Shown piece after piece: positions 63,387 to 64,000 of a stretch of DNA of 64,000 nucleotides. The position numbers were made by a program, and so were the translations under genes. The first letter of the stretch is position 1; each line of letters begins with the position of its first letter. Below the pieces are notes generated by a model. That model made no database searches and was not told the DNA's origin. It worked only from the letters and a program-made list of their open reading frames with translations. Origin of the DNA: Paenibacillus paridis. Its GTDB lineage: Bacteria > Bacillota > Bacilli > Paenibacillales > Paenibacillaceae. The DNA lies in the NCBI RefSeq assembly GCF_006345825.1, contig NZ_VCIX01000082.1, forward strand, positions 186,001 to 250,000, written 5' to 3'.

Positions 63387-64000
63387 CTATCCTCCTGTTG
63401 CCTTCAAGCGGCCATACGCGCTTGGATTGACTTTGACCGTAACGTCTTTGGCCTTCTCCTCCAAATAGCGATTAAACTTATTCGCAAGCACCTCGCTTTG
63501 AAGCTGCGACTCCACGCTTGCAAGCGGCACAGCATAGCCTTCCTTTTTCTCAATCAGCCGAATAATCGTAAAGCTGGTGCTCGTATCGATAACGGAAGAA
63601 TGCTCGCCAACCTTTAATGGTTTAGCCGCTTGCTGCAGCATGAAGTCTGCTTTTAGCGGCGATTGTTGATCATTCAGAATGATGGAGCTCTTGCGGATGC
63701 CATCCTTGCTGTATTCCTTTGCTACCTCCGAGAATTCGGCTCCCGAATCGAGGCTCTTTAAGGCTAGATTTATGCTTTCGAGAACTTCTGCTCTATCTCC
63801 ATCACTATACGGGATAGAAAATTCATCGAAGGTGATTTGCGTTTGATTCTCAAACTCTGCTTCATGCGTGCGGTAGCTCTCGCTAACCTCTTGTTCTGAA
63901 ACCTTCAATTCACCCTCTCCAAGCTTTTTCTCGAGATCAAGCCTTACATTGCTTAAGGAGTAGAAATAGTATTGGCTAAGCTCATACTCTCCTAGCCCAA
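63387..64000 (-). CDS. PrsA-like peptidyl-prolyl isomerase, N-terminus cut by window
   Basis: The frame is open to the right edge. About 204 C-terminal residues are visible; they read GLGEYELSQYYFYSL at the edge and end in GRLKATGG. The middle resembles a parvulin domain (TFDEFSIPYSDGDRA, GAEFSEVAKEYSKDG, VIDTSTSFTIIRLIEKKEGY), as in PrsA/SurA foldases that assist secreted proteins outside the membrane. A TTG at 63908 could start a shorter protein, but the upstream codons are clearly coding. The signal peptide would lie outside the window. It may help fold the many secreted enzymes, though it has its own terminator and no obvious link to the sugar loci. Confidence 0.8.
   Translation of the reverse strand, partial: GLGEYELSQYYFYSLSNVRLDLEKKLGEGELKVSEQEVSESYRTHEAEFENQTQITFDEFSIPYSDGDRAEVLESINLALKSLDSGAEFSEVAKEYSKDGIRKSSIILNDQQSPLKADFMLQQAAKPLKVGEHSSVIDTSTSFTIIRLIEKKEGYAVPLASVESQLQSEVLANKFNRYLEEKAKDVTVKVNPSAYGRLKATGG

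Noticed and set aside
1..64000. CRISPR arrays, prophage, insertion sequences, tRNA or rRNA genes
   Set aside because: I looked for regular short repeats, transposase or integrase motifs and tRNA-like cloverleaf tails and saw none.

Overview
The window looks like a chromosomal segment of a Paenibacillaceae bacterium (Paenibacillus or Cohnella type). The evidence is the very strong Shine-Dalgarno sites with frequent TTG and GTG starts, LplB/YtcP-type and MalF/MalG-type sugar permeases without their own ATPases, YesM/YesN-type two-component regulators, membrane-spanning AraC regulators, DUF5696 and DUF5722 proteins, and a TerC gene behind a yybP-ykoY manganese riboswitch. No rRNA, tRNA, insertion sequence, prophage or CRISPR array was seen. 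Almost all of the content is carbohydrate capture, import and degradation.

Region A (1-29.9 kb) appears to be one regulon under a GntR/LacI-hybrid repressor encoded at 27.2-28.3 kb. A roughly 20-kb leftward operon (26.7 to 7.1 kb) encodes in order a lipoprotein solute-binding protein, the only ABC ATPase of the window, a solute-binding protein fused to two carbohydrate-binding modules, two permeases, a membrane NHL-TPR-Yip1 protein, a membrane-anchored DUF5696 protein, two more permeases, a GH106-like enzyme and an (alpha/alpha)6-type glycosidase. At 5.1 kb a very large secreted DUF5722 protein (cut by the left window edge) diverges from a HAD phosphatase/metallophosphoesterase pair. An unknown secreted protein follows the regulator. 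Sites built on AAGTATACTT lie at or just after the predicted transcription start of each unit, and overlap the -10 box of the regulator's own promoter.

Region B (30-34.4 kb) holds an AraC regulator, a convergent GH78-like protein whose 3' end overlaps it, TerC with its Mn riboswitch, and a small cupin protein. Region C (34.4-45.5 kb) is a leftward uronate-polysaccharide type locus: two permeases, YesM-like kinase, YesN-like response regulator, lipoprotein binding protein, heparinase II/III-like lyase and an uncharacterised lyase-like protein. Region D (46-63 kb) is a leftward locus with a Gfo/Idh oxidoreductase, a sugar isomerase/epimerase, a membrane AraC sensor-regulator, two permeases, a lipoprotein binding protein, a 2014-residue secreted GH99/WbsX-like multidomain protein and a GH2 beta-mannosidase. 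A PrsA-like foldase is cut by the right edge.

The genes combine into an outside-to-inside scheme: secreted giant enzymes cut polymer, lipoprotein and CBM-fused binding proteins catch oligosaccharides, permease pairs import them (apparently sharing one ATPase in trans), and signal-less cytoplasmic glycosidases finish the work. The best candidate for an undescribed system is the Region A regulon, because of its doubled importer, the CBM-binding-protein fusion, the NHL-Yip1/DUF5696 membrane pair and the co-regulated phosphatases. Substrates are inferred only from enzyme families.
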